The notes under the pieces: model-generated | Seen by the model: the letters and a program-made list of their open reading frames with translations, nothing else | Databases searched by the model: none | What the model was told of the DNA's origin: nothing | Origin: Ceriagrion tenellum | Lineage: Eukaryota > Arthropoda > Insecta > Odonata > Coenagrionidae | Length of the DNA: 64,000 nucleotides | Reading direction: 5' to 3' | Assembly (NCBI GenBank): GCA_963169105.1 | Contig: OY720639.1 | Location: 48,217,848-48,281,847, forward strand | Shown: positions 11,500 to 22,689 of the stretch, in pieces | Layout: every line of letters begins with the position of its first letter | How positions within the stretch are numbered: the stretch's first letter is position 1 | Translations under genes and position numbers: made by a program

Positions 11500-11620
11500 A
11501 AGAGGAATTCAATGGAATACAACTTGATATAATATGGTGCATTGAAGGTTTCCCAGGTAACCGCGAAAAAAAGAGTAGTTCTAAATGGGATTAGTTCAGA
11601 TACAGTGAAAGTAACATCAG
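11500..11620 (+). pseudogene. LINE RT fragment, left half of an interrupted copy
   Basis: The sequence reads EGFPGNREKK and, after a frameshift, RVVLNGISSDTVKVTS. This is the segment that precedes the GVPQGS motif of LINE reverse transcriptases (compare QKVVIDGFRSDMVEVTS in the copy at 48.2 kb). It breaks off just before VPQG, which resumes at 12,244 after a foreign insertion. Confidence 0.75.
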
Positions 11621-12243
11621 TTGTCAGGCCTCATTTAGAATATGCCGCTAGTATATGGGATCCGTACGAGGAAGGTATCATAAAAGAATTAGAGCGTGTG
11701 CAAAGGAGATCCGCTAGATTTGTTAAAGGTCGTTATGATAATTGTATAAGTGTTACGAATTTAATAGAAGAACTAGGATGGGAATTACTATCAGAACGCA
11801 GGTTAAAATTTAGGTTAAACCTTTTAAGTAAATTCGAAACCGATTTGTTCACAGATGACGTTTGATATACCTATATTAAGAACCCCTGAGTACAATGCGA
11901 GGTTTGATCATATTAACAAGATTAGAGAGATAGATTGTCGTACCGATAGTTTTAAAATGTCATTTTTCCCTCGTACCATAAGAGAGAACAATAGGCAGCG
12001 TATCAAAGGGATAGGTTGGTGAAATATAGTAAGTGTAGCCTGTAGTACATGATGCATGTAAGAAAAACCAATAATCCCTTTCTTATTATGTAGATACTAA
12101 CCACCTATCTGCATGTGACCCTGTTCTCTAGCATGTCTCCCTTAAATATACTACTTGCATGGCAATAGTGCATGTTTGGTGATCTTCACCCCTGCCACAC
12201 ACCCTCGTGGTGGCTCGCAGGGTATTGCGTAGATGTAGATGTA
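11621..12243 (+). mobile_element. 5'-truncated LINE inserted in another LINE
   Basis: Begins at VVRPHLEYAASIWDPY, the conserved C-terminal motif of these LINEs. It continues through VQRRSARFVK, LGWELLSERRLKF and REIDCRTD, and ends in a 3' UTR with CCCTCGTGGTGGCTCGCAGG followed by the GTAGAT tail. Its last ~390 bp are nearly identical to the minus-strand copy at 58,579-58,974, so this family was active fairly recently. It lies exactly between the VTS and VPQG of the host LINE. Confidence 0.88.
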
Positions 12244-13200
12244 GTACCCCAGGGAAGTGTCACTGGACCATTATTATTGATTTGTATATTAAAATATCAC
12301 CACCTTCGTGACGAGCAAAATTCACCTATTCACTAGCGACGCAGTATTATACAGGGATATGACCACCGAGTGTGGCAGAATTGCGTTGAAGAAAGGCCTA
12401 GACGCCATATATGAATGGTGCAATATTTGTCAGTAATAATTAAATTTTTAAAAGCGCGTTGTCATGAATTTTTGGTAAAAGAAAAACTTGCCCAACGAAA
12501 TGTACCCAACTAATCAAACCGTGCTATAAAATGTGGGTCAGTTAAGTACTTAGTTGTGATCCTTACTCCGAACTTGTACGGAAGGAAGCACATAAGAGAA
12601 ATTTGTGGATGAGCAAATTGAAAATTGAGTTTTATTAAAATGATTCAAGGAAAATGTGACGAGAAAGCAAAGAAGCAATTTTATTTTTCTCTCGTGAGAC
12701 CACACTTGGAATTCGCCCCTGGCAAATGGGACCCTTACGAAGTTGGACTAGTTTCAGATATAGATAGTAGAATACAACGGACAGCAGCATGATTTGTGAA
12801 AAATTGTTACGATAAATATAGTGGTGTCACTGAATTGTTGATGGATTTAGGATGGGAACCTCTATCTGAATGATGGGAAAATATCAATTAAATATTTTAA
12901 GAAAGTTTGACGTGGACTATATTTTTCCGGATATTCAGCTCATTGAGCTAGAGTCAAAATATTATGGTATAAACGATTACAGGCATAACATTTAAGAAAT
13001 AGAATGCAGAACCGATAAATTACAATCTAGTTTTTTCCACGAACAATAAGGGACCATAATAGTTGCGACAGATTAGTACAAGGAAACTTAGACCCTCACT
13101 ACGTGAAGAAAGTTTTGTACTTATGATAAATATCTTTATATGATTTCAACCAAATCACTGGCCAGTAATGGAGCGATAACGCGAGGGTGCGTGAATTTAA
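12244..13200 (+). pseudogene. LINE RT fragment, right half of the interrupted copy
   Basis: Starts directly at VPQGSVTGPLLL, the RT motif expected next after the VKVTS end at 11,620. It then shows KYLVVILTPN, SLVRPHLEFAPGKWDPYE, FVKNCYDKYS, LGWEPLSE and FDVDYIFPDIQLIELE. Frameshifts and stops are frequent, so the copy is much older than the element that split it. Its 3' end runs up to the oppositely oriented LINE at 13,208. Confidence 0.8.
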
Positions 13201-13207
13201 GTTAAAG

Positions 13208-13870
13208 ATACATCTAACTACTACCCTGCGAGCCTCAGCATGGGCGTGTGGCGGGGGGTGTTAGGAAACCAGCCGTGGAAAGATGTAAGGTTTTGGGAGG
13301 TGATATGGTAACGTGTATTATGGGAGTGTGTTTAGTGGAGCTCAGTTTTTATTGTGGTTACTCATTGTGCGCGGAAAGAAGAGCTTTTGAACCTATCTTT
13401 TCGGTAATGTATCTCTCTTATTTTATTGCTTCTGTCGGACCTAGAGATATAATGAGGCGTCTTGATAATATTCTCTGTGTTGCTCTGAAACACACCAGTT
13501 TTGAATTTTTGTAGCAAGCGAAGTCTCGCGTGTAGCCTCCGAGTCTCTAGGGACTTCCATCTCAATCCCCCTAAGTCGTGAGGCAATATATGATCGATCG
13601 CATTAGTTATTAACAAAGTGTGCTGTTTTTCTTTGCATTTCATCATTTTTTTGTTAATTCTTTGTGACCAGGGTCTCAAATGCTCACGGCGTATTCGAGG
13701 TGTGGCCTAACCAGAGCAAAGTAGCATCTCTCTTTTACTTTTTCATCTGATGACATTCCTATTATACCTACGCTTAACAAAACCTAGTTTCTTTAAAGCT
13801 GGGCGGCATATGTTTAGTATGTGTGTTCCCCACGATATATCTGAAGGTAAGGTAATTTCAAAATATTATA
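13208..13870 (-). pseudogene. LINE 3' half, minus strand
   Basis: On the minus strand the sequence reads ALVRPHLEYAVSIWDP (~13,700) and then a 105-codon open frame. That frame contains LRWKSLETRRLHARLRLLQKF, VFQSNTENII and the RSDRSNKIREIHYRKDRF end. A 3' UTR with the CACACGCCCATGCTGAGG tail segment follows. It belongs to the same family as the copy at 47.5-48.8 kb, which has LRWESLETRRLHARL. Non-coding through frameshifts upstream. Confidence 0.85.
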
Positions 13871-13929
13871 CTGTATCTGAAGATTTTATGTTTACTCCAA
13901 AGTAAACAAAACAGGTAGCTTCACGAATT

Positions 13930-14480
13930 CTCACAAATTCCGCTCAGTGGCAGAGAATGAGCCCACCGAGCACCGGTTCCACCATCTCATCTCCAAGCTC
14001 TTCAGTTCGATGCTCACAAACGGAAAGGTGTTCACGCAGAAGAGTGAACGTGGAGCGAGTTCAATCGAAATGTGACAAGATGGCGATTGGGCGGAAATGA
14101 GCCCCCACGTGCGTGATGCAAGCACGGAATTGGAGCACAGGGTGGTGCATGGGGAGAGGAGCGGGGAAGGGTGTCAAGCGTCGGATAATGGGAACGAAAC
14201 TCGTTAATTACGTCACTACTTCGGCGGACGGACGCTTCCCTTCGCAAGTGGTCGTCCCTCTCAGTGGATCATCATCCGAACCAGAGTGACAGTCGGGCGA
14301 GGTGGCGTGCCAACGAGGATACGAGGGAGAGAGGCGGAAGTGGGTGCATCGTGCAGGACGATTTCGACATTTAAAAGGGCCCCTCGCTTCCGGTACTGAC
14401 CCCCTGGTTCATTTAAAACTAGGCGAGACATAAAAGGCCCCGGCCACCCACACAGCGATTGTCCCAACCAAAAGTCCGAA
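13930..14480. other. GC-rich islet
   Basis: CpG-rich stretch with short open frames of 64-71 codons on the minus strand and no domain. The boundaries are sharp against AT-rich flanks. It could be regulatory DNA; there is no direct evidence. Confidence 0.4.
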
Positions 14481-15560
14481 TTCGTATCCTCCCCAACAAT
14501 CTCCGACGATAGGCTGAATGCAGGTGAATGCTATTAACGGTAGGACCGAGATATTTTTTCACATGAAACTCAAAAACTTTATACAATACCATATTGAAAC
14601 GTGTCCAGCTGGAAAGTTTAGCCAGGCAATAAATAGGTTGAAATTACATCTTGGCAGCCCTGCTCTCGTTATTATTAGATTCAGATTTATTGTTGTTCGA
14701 GGGGCGGAGGAATTTAAGGGGGGAGTAAAATTATTGACAATAAAATTGCGAACCCAGGCGTCCGCTGAAGGAAAAATAAACAATATGGAATTAAAAATTC
14801 ATCCGGCAAAGGACACAAAAACTACGCAGTCTTCAAATTCACGTGAGCCAGTATTATCTTTATTTGTATAATAATGGAAGATTTATGACGTGACTCAACA
14901 GTATTACTGATTAAACAATAAGTACCTGAGTATTTGTATCAATTAAGAATATTAATTGAATAAACAATAGTTTGCATATCAAATCAAGGTATTTACAAAT
15001 GGATATATGATCAATCGGAAGTAAATTTTAACATATATTTTCATTGAAAGAGTAAGTTTTATTTTGTGCTGGCATTTGAATTTGCATATATTGTGATCTG
15101 TGTAACTGAGGTGAGTAACACGTGTAAGGTGAGGCGTCCGAGGAGAGGCTAAAATAATAAAATGGGCATCAGATATTTACAATATATTACACTATAAAAA
15201 AAAGTTTTCATATTTCGTAAGAAAATAAATTCCAGCTACCTACCACATTACTTTTCGAGATATTTTCTAAGAAATAAAAGCCTTTTTCAATAGGATTTCG
15301 TACAGCTTTGATCTCCGGAGAGATATTAACACTCCGAGCACGGATCTCATTGGCTTCACGCCGATAACGGACCCAGAGGAACCAGACTCTTATCATCGAT
15401 TTTTAGAAACAATATTTACTAACCAGGTAAGAAATAAATCAGCAGAAAACAAGGATTATAATTTATGCAAAAATGTAAGAATGGTTTAAATTCCAAAAAT
15501 TAAACACTCAGTTTTACATTGAAATAGAAAATAAATATTTTTCAAGCACAATGCTTGCAT
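14481..15560. other. AT-rich, no supported feature
   Basis: A 117-codon plus-strand ORF at 14,518-14,871 starts in the GC islet margin. It has no recognised motif, and a 74-codon ORF overlaps it on the other strand. I do not call it a gene. Confidence 0.35.
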
Positions 15561-15579
15561 TAAAAATATATTTAAAAAA

Positions 15580-17460
15580 AATAAGATTCAGTCAATGTGA
15601 TACAGTAAATTTGAAGTTAGCTGGTTCACTTGAGTTGGAAATGCAATTAATGAACAAAATTCGAGTAACTTTAATGGCGAGGTTCTCGCATGCTGTAGTA
15701 CTACATTTGTCGCATGCTGCATTGCATTAATTGTTTCCACCAGAGCAGAATCTGCATCTACCTCGCATTCTTTTTTCGCACCTAGTTTCCTCAGGTCCAG
15801 TCTGACCGTTGTAACTTTCCTGCCGATCACTGAATTCAATTACTACTAATTAAACTCCGAATAATGGTTTCTGGTATTTTTTTTCTTCTGCAGTTTGCAA
15901 TACACCTGGCTCGACTGTCAAAGAGTGCCTCTTTGATCAGTAAGTTCCTAAGATTTCTAACAATAATTTCCTGGTCTTACGCAAACTTGCTTCGGAAAAA
16001 ATATTATTTTTCGTCCAATTCACAGTCGTATTATGCTGCTACGTCAGGGACGTTGAAAAAAGTCGTTCCGGCCCTCTTATTACCACTCCGGCGCAGGAAT
16101 ACACACGAATGAGCTTGTCTCATGCATCATCGCCCATCTGCTTAGTTCCATGTATCTAGAATCCTATCGTCAGCTTGCAACTAGTTTCCTCCCCTGAAAT
16201 ATCATACTCATAATGTATGGACGACGAAATTATGAGACACTTCTTTGGTTTCAACTTACATAAAACCAGGTCGACGTCATTGGTACAGAAGAACATAATA
16301 TAATTCACTTCTCTGCTACAGTGGAAGTCAACGTTGGGGTTTCCATATTCTTTCTAACAGTTACAACGAATATAATTATCTTTTTCTTAAGTTCTTCTGC
16401 GAGAGACGACTTCGAAAAGAAATTGTCAGTGGTGACGTTACGGTCACTTCCTTACCAAAATTCGCATAGTCTCGTCACCACTCGCTGTGGCTGTTGTTCT
16501 TCTACCACACAGTCAATCTTTTCAAGGAAAACATCAAAATCACAACAATAAAAATTTTCTGCATCGCACAATACCCAAATTTTTCTTTCATCCGTCTCGA
16601 GTTTGTTTGCCGCCCCAAATAGCCTCTGAAAGGAAACGGTTTTCGTGATGACGGTAATGACACCAGCTGCTAGTCATTGGTCCTGAATGCTTACGCATCA
16701 TAAGCTTTTCGACAATTCTCTGCAAACATATTGGCAAATTCACGAAAGGGAGCCAATTCATCTTCTTGAGATCTCGTATTTCGGGTGTTGATATCTTCGA
16801 AAAGAATAAATTTCATAATAGCAAAGATGCGATCCCGAGACATGCCGGCTGTGTACACGGGTATTGCAAAAGCATATTTCTTGTTTCACAAATATTGAGT
16901 CTCTTCACTGGATTCGCGAAATCGTCCAAATTAACACCAAATCTGCTGAGAAAATGAATATCCAAATGCCAATGGGCGCGTTCACATCAACACAATGAAC
17001 ATCAGTCCACGGCTTTTGATGATTCGAGTGTAGGTAGTTGGCGAAACGTGCTCCACATTTTACATTGGTAATGACAACTATCAATTTTATGATTTCATCT
17101 GAAATAAATAACTCAAATATTTCCGAGGGTGTTTTGACATTTGATGCAGTCAGTTACTTTACAAATGTTACAAGCTGCTCTTCTGGTATTGTTCTTGCAA
17201 GTTTTGGGGCGACAGGCATTCAAAACCTTCCTTCTATTTCTTCATTACGGCCAACCATCACACTTTCATCCTTTTCACACACAGGAACCACATCTAATTC
17301 GAATTTGTCCTCGCTATCACTCACTGCAATTTCGACATTATCTGGTATGGTCACTTTCATCACTTCTACTTTCAAAGACCTCTCAAGCTTCTTCTTCTTC
17401 AATTTCTTGGTGGGTACATTCTGTAAAAATTTCTTTCTGACTTAGAATTATTTTATCACC
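15580..17460 (-). pseudogene. Decayed piggyBac-family transposase
   Basis: Minus-strand frames in order give an acidic N-terminus (VSDSEDKFELDVVP, ~17,310) and ISDEIIKLIVVITN with SNHQKPWTDV (~17,080-17,000), the start of the piggyBac catalytic domain. Next come MSRDRIFAIMKFILFED (~16,840), WVLCDAENFYCCDFDVFLGK (~16,560), NVTTDNFFSKSSLAEELKK (~16,430) and VTVRKNMETPTL (~16,350). The C-terminal RNLLIKEALFDSRARC piece is near 15,940. The Asp of TTDNFF is kept; the region normally bearing the preceding catalytic Asp is disrupted. Many frameshifts. No TTAA-flanked terminal repeats could be identified with confidence. Confidence 0.82.
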
Positions 17461-19284
17461 CATTTCAGAATAAATATGGCCACAAATAGTAAAAAATTAT
17501 ATTCCAATAACATTTGGAAGGAAAACAACTATGTGAACGGCGGAGAAAAAATGAGAAAACTGAAAACTGGCCTCTAGTCTTCGAGAACGACTACAGTGTA
17601 CTACAGTGGCGTGCTGAGCGAGCTTAATTTGTCTGGACTCTGAACTGCTCCGTCATAGAAGTTATAAAATTACACGAAGTAGAGTACGGAGCTAGGTTCC
17701 CAAAGATCCTTAGTTCCATACTGTCTGGGGATTCCTATGTTTTAAATTATGGTATACTTTTGTTATAGAGCGTTAACTCCTTACATGTTTCTCCATAAAT
17801 ACATTAAGTATCAGATACTGCAAAAAATGTAGGAATTACTTCTTCTTTTTGAAAATGTATGTCTTGCGTCTCCGGAGACTCCGAGTGCTAAAAGAAAGAA
17901 TTGACTGCTACCTAAGTATCGTGTAATAAATTTAACGGTTGATAATTCGCATGTTTTCTCAATCATTCATTAATTACTCCCCTAATCACTTTCCCTAAAA
18001 TCGTACGGTAAACCTTCTTCAATGGCATTTCAGTCTACTACTCGTCTGTTAAATAAAACTAGCCATGATAAAGGTTAATACATGTATAGATAGACAATTT
18101 AATGTGAAGTTCAGCCAAAGAAACGAAGTTTTTCCTCATTTCTATCTCAGATTTACTCAACGCTTCTAGCTACTTGTACCCCACGGCAATTTGAGCAAGA
18201 TTTGTCCCTATTCTAAGCCTAAATTATTTAGTATTGTATTTTAAAATTTCCGCAATTGAAAAAGCACCAAGTGACAACATAAGTACTGTAAGACACTGTC
18301 TCCATCGTTGCCCTGAGGAAATCTGTGATTTTCTTCATATTGAAATCAATTACTAGGTTTACATCCACGAATTCTAATTCACAGTAATCGAGCCAGATTT
18401 TTGGCATATTATGACCTTAACATATCATTGTATTATTATCATACCTATCAATACCAAAACCAATATTATTATCATTAATTGAAGATGGCATTAGATTCTT
18501 ACCGAGAAACATATTTTCAGACGTAAGCTGGATCATTTTTACATCCGAAGATCTTTTTATGATTTTATAATAGCATTATGGTGAGTTAATAATTTATTTT
18601 TAAACATTTGAAGAATAGTGAGATAAGTGATAAGATTTTTTATATTAACTGAAAAATAAGATCTTTTTTATAAGATTAGACCAAATTCATTACATTTCAC
18701 GAGTATCGTTAGACTAAAGATTTAAAGACCACAGATTCAAACCCGGGTTTCGGCAAACTTTACATTGATAGCAAACAAAAGGTGCTCGCTATTGCATCCT
18801 TTAGCGCAGATAAAAGCTGCAGCACAATTGACCAATGACCTCTGCCGTATAAATTGAATACTTAGGAGATGCAAAGCATGTAGTGGATGGTCATTGCCCA
18901 GATGCATTTGATCAATTAGACACTGACCATGCTCAACTTACAAGCTTATTGGAAAGCTTCTTGGGAGCTATTTTTTTCGAAGTTTACACTTTTCAAATTG
19001 AGAAGCGTAGAATAATATTTACCTATAAAATTTCTTAAATTTACGATTGCTGACGCAATGAAATGTTAACCGTACTATTTTTCAAACATTATTAATTATT
19101 GGCAGTGAAAGTGGGGCATACCACGCATACTAAAAGCTTTCGCATAGTGAAGAGCAGGCAAACAATTTTTCTCCCCGTGGGATCACAAAGAAAATATGTT
19201 TTAACTGATCATGCATTTAAAAATGGCATCTCCAAGGCTAAAATCATTGCGGTAGGTAATCATTAAGGAATACAGGTCAAGTGG
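17461..19284. other. No supported feature
   Basis: AT-rich, with long A/T runs around 18,400-18,700. One TTCAAACCCGGGTTTCGGC stretch at ~18,740 resembles a tRNA T-arm but has no partner arms. Nothing else seen. Confidence 0.4.
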
Positions 19285-19850
19285 ATCATGAACCCGGCGC
19301 CACCACAGGCACAAATCCCTGGGATGAATACCGTTCCGTAAGGTCTGCACCGAGACGAATGATCGGAAGCAAGCGAGCGATATTAAAACCGCATATCAGC
19401 TGTCCCACAATGGCACCATTTTGAGCGTGGATCACGGGTGTTGGTGCTCGTGGAGACGAGGGTGCAAGGCGCTGAAGGGAAGGCATGTGTGGATGGAAGA
19501 ATGGCCCTCAGCGCGGCGGCTCTCTGAGAGGCACCCCGTAAAGGTCTGAATGGAATTGATTGCCCACCGAGTTTCGGATGAGTTCTTCCACCCTCCCCAT
19601 TCATCCTCCTACCGCTCCCCTCCAACGGCGACCCTTATCCTCGCACCATGACCCCTGGTCCGGTGGTTCTCGTCCGTCCGGGAGGGAACACCCTCTGCCA
19701 CACATCATTCAGCGATTTAACACGCTTCCGCATTGTGTTCCGTCACCCACGCCTCTCTCCCCTCCCCGAGTATTGGTCCCACGCGAACTCCATAACACCC
19801 GGTTCAGACGACCACCGTCAGTACCAACATTACCCGCCGATATGCAATAA
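19285..19850. other. GC-rich islet
   Basis: GC-rich stretch immediately left of the large palindrome. Open frames of 66-96 codons occur on both strands, proline/arginine-rich with no domain. Unassigned. Confidence 0.4.
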
Positions 19851-19855
19851 CAATA

Positions 19856-20274
19856 TGAATCCAATTACATATCAAGTATAGGTCCGAGTTAGTGATTCAA
19901 ACAATCATCCTTCGCCAACGTTTCGGAATTTAATAATTTTCATCTTCAGGGCCACATACAAAGAAAAATGTGAGGGTACAACAATACAAATCTGACACAT
20001 TAGCGTCGCTATAATTTACAACAGATAATTTAAAAAAGATAATTACCTCCGAATTTCAATGTAAGGATACAGAATCATTAACAATGCATATTGAGGTAAA
20101 ACCTGCCATTATATTGACATTAATGAGTCAGATTTGGATTGTTGTACCCTCACATTTTTCATTTTTCTTTGTATGTAGCCCTGAATATAGCAATTATTAA
20201 ATTCCGAAACGTTGGCGAAAGATGATTGTTTGAATCACTAACTCGGACCTATACTTGATATTTAATTGGATTCA
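19856..20274. repeat. 419-bp palindrome with hammerhead-like core
   Basis: The left arm (19,856-19,997) and right arm (20,128-20,274) are inverted copies with few mismatches, around a ~130 bp AT-rich centre. Both arms contain the CGAAACGTTGGCGAA motif. On the minus strand the left arm reads CTGAAGA, a short AT-rich stretch, then CGAAACG. The spacing suits the CUGANGA and GAAA strands of a hammerhead catalytic core. The right arm has CTGAATA instead. This organisation resembles the terminal units of Penelope-like elements; the assignment is inferred, because no PLE coding sequence adjoins it. Confidence 0.65.
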
Positions 20275-21010
20275 TAAAAAAAGAGGTCGATAGCAGAATA
20301 CTGTTATCACAATATGCTTATAAATAAAATCCGAAGATTCTTGCGAAATCGTGTGGAACTTATGCATGATGCATACATGAAAAACTTTGCAATTTTCTAC
20401 AACCTAAATTTTTTTACAATTATAAAATATATTTATATTGTGGAAAATTGCAAAGTATTTCATTTATGCATCAATCACAATATGTTATTGGGGAGTTACA
20501 ATTGTAACTCTGTGCTCTGTGATACTGTCAAAACCATGTTTGAGATTAAACGTCTGTATGCATTTACGTCTACGGCCCTACATTCTTTACCCAATCTATA
20601 TATCAGACAATTTAATCATTTACCTCTGTCAACCAAATGGACTAGCTCGGCAAAATTCAAGTCTGTAATGTTGGCACTCTTGGCTAGCCTATATCGCCTA
20701 ATGTTTCAGCTTACGTATCCTGTAATTATTTTCTGCTTTTTCTTTTGTAAACTTTCTTCCATTTTTTTAAATGAATAAGTTGGTATTGCATGCCCTCAAA
20801 GTCTGAGAGGCCGATGCGGGCCTTCCACAAAATTTTTTTACAACTGTTATTGCCATTTACATTCTGTAGACGTGGTTTTTTAGCGTACCTTCAGTAATTT
20901 TGTTTTTTTTATCATGTTTGTCATACTGTAATTATACTTTGGCACGTTGAAGAAGTGTACTTATATTCGAAGCTCTTTTGGCCAATAAATTATCTCATTA
21001 TTAATCCGAA
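20275..21010 (+). other. AT-rich ORF region, possible retroelement UTR
   Basis: It contains a small inverted repeat (about 20,367-20,402 with 20,437-20,472, both containing TTTGCAATTTTC) and a 154-codon ORF at 20,314-20,778 that reads through it. The ORF has no recognised domain and is hydrophobic because of T-richness. At 20,942 a GTTGAAGAAGTG motif is followed by TTCGAAGC and GGCCAATAAATTATCTCATTA. This form is common at the ends of Penelope-type repeats, so I suspect an element end rather than a gene. Confidence 0.35.
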
Positions 21011-21479
21011 ATACCGTGCAAGCGACCTCCAGGGTATGTGGCAAAATGTGTTTCGCACCAGGTATACAATACTTGCCATAGGAGTATTGCACGCTTCCCT
21101 GGCGGCTGAGCGAAGATGGTCGCTTAATAAACTCGCTGATATGCAGAACACGTATTAATGTAGTGATACTGATTTGTTTTACTAATACTACTCATTCATG
21201 TATACTATGAGATATTAATTCGTGCATAAGATCAAACCATGCGGGACATTTCAAACGGGATGAGGCAATTGTAATCATGACTATTTATTAAACACGAATA
21301 CAAAATCCAGTTTACCCAGCGTCATTCAGTCTTGTATTCATACCATGACACTGCCGCAGGACACGAAAGCCGGTGTGAGATCCAAGCGGCATTAATTACT
21401 CTGCGGTTCGGGGCACAATTGCATTGAGAAATGCCGACCGAAAAGCTTATTGACCTTGTGAACAGTATTCTCTGATGTA

Positions 21480-22090
21480 CAACTCAAAATACCCTGTAAT
21501 AAAACTGTGCAGAAAAAGGATGATGCGAGGGTGAGTTTGAAAGAAATAATTTTAGAGTATGAAGAAAGAGTATGTGGAAAAGGAATGGTTGGGAAAATGA
21601 AAGGCCGTGCATGGAGGAATGAAGGAGAGTAAATTACAGTGAGTGAAAAGAAAGAGGCGTACGATTGGTTGATTGCTGCCAAATTTGAGGAGGACCGAAA
21701 GACGGTACGTGATGGATACAGAGAGAAAAAGCAATAATTACAATTCGTTGAGAAATTGAGCAAGGAAATAAAGGGTGTGGATGAAACTGAAAAATATGCA
21801 GAGTGATTTTAATAGGCAAGAAAAAGTTATTTTGAAATTAGAAAACGAGGAAAAAGCAGGTTAAGCAAGCAACCAAAGGGTGTGGTAGTGGATTAAATTA
21901 AGAACTTAAGTGGCGATATCTTGAGAGATGAACAACGGCAGGGAGGGAGTATTTTGAAGAATTTTACAATCATGGTTTCGGCGATGAGAATGAACCTTGC
22001 GAATAAGTATGTATACCAAGTCAATGCGGAAAAGGAAATAAGTGACAATTAGGTCATTACGGCAGTTGGGTAATAACGTATACGTGAGGT
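21480..22090 (+). pseudogene. LINE linker-region fragment
   Basis: The plus strand is rich in Lys/Glu codons and, with frameshifts, reads NRQEKVILKLENEEKAG followed by LSGDILRDEQRQGGSILKNF. This resembles the segment between the endonuclease and RT of the endonuclease-RT type LINEs in this window. Assignment rests on composition and a short match, so confidence is moderate. Confidence 0.45.
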
Positions 22091-22531
22091 ATAAATGGAA
22101 CCTGACAACATCACTTGTTCTCTCATAGGTAATTTGCGGTTTCCTACGTGATTTCTTTAACATACTGATGACTCAACGGTGCGTCAACGATGTACAGCAA
22201 GATATAATTCTATATAGGCGAAATCCTGAAAATTTCGCCCACAATGTTTCATTGAATTTCCATCTCGTATACATCTGCTATATTTTTCTTAGCAGTATCT
22301 CCAGCCACATTTTTATAATGAGCGCGGAAATTTTCGTAGCTTAATTATCTGAAAGCAGCATATTTTTTACAACTTCTTCAACGGAGAAAATTGAGTACAA
22401 AATTGAATTATTTTGTGCGCAGAAACGTTTTTGCTCATTTCTGGAAAAAACTGTGAGTAGGTATATAAGTCTATAACTTGAATCACATCTGTATCAAGTT
22501 CTGATGAAGGCTTCCGCGGGGCTTTGATGGA

Positions 22532-22687
22532 GGTTGATTCCTTCTTTCGGGTTTTCCGCCGCGTTGTTTCATGTTGAGGACAATATTTCGCCGGCTGTAC
22601 TGCTGGCTTCCTCAGGTCCATGTAACATGGAAATATTGTCCTCAACATGAACCAACGCGGCGGAACACCCGAAAGAAGGAATCAACC
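22532..22687. repeat. 156-bp palindrome with hammerhead-like core
   Basis: The arm GGTTGATTCCTTCTTTCGGG...AATATT (22,532-22,588) is repeated inverted at 22,631-22,687. The short centre reads on the minus strand CTGAGGA, then GCC, a loop, GGC, then GAAAT. That is the CUGANGA / stem II / GAAA order of a hammerhead core, with a 3-bp GC stem II. Probably a PLE-type terminal unit. Confidence 0.65.
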
Positions 22688-22689
22688 AC

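Noticed and set aside
11500..12243. Single LINE with an internal deletion joining VKVTS to VVRPHLEY
   Set aside because: The missing VPQG segment resumes right after the inner element's 3' tail at 12,244, so nesting explains the data better.
17038..17445. 135-codon plus-strand ORF, Ser/Thr-rich
   Set aside because: It is the antisense of the piggyBac transposase N-terminal region, which explains its openness.
18735..18760. tRNA T-arm-like TTCAAACCCGGGTTTCGGC
   Set aside because: Isolated; no A box or cloverleaf around it, and the match arises from a short palindrome.
20314..20778. 154-codon ORF as a small membrane protein
   Set aside because: It reads straight through an inverted repeat and T-rich sequence next to a palindromic repeat. 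Hydrophobicity follows from base composition.
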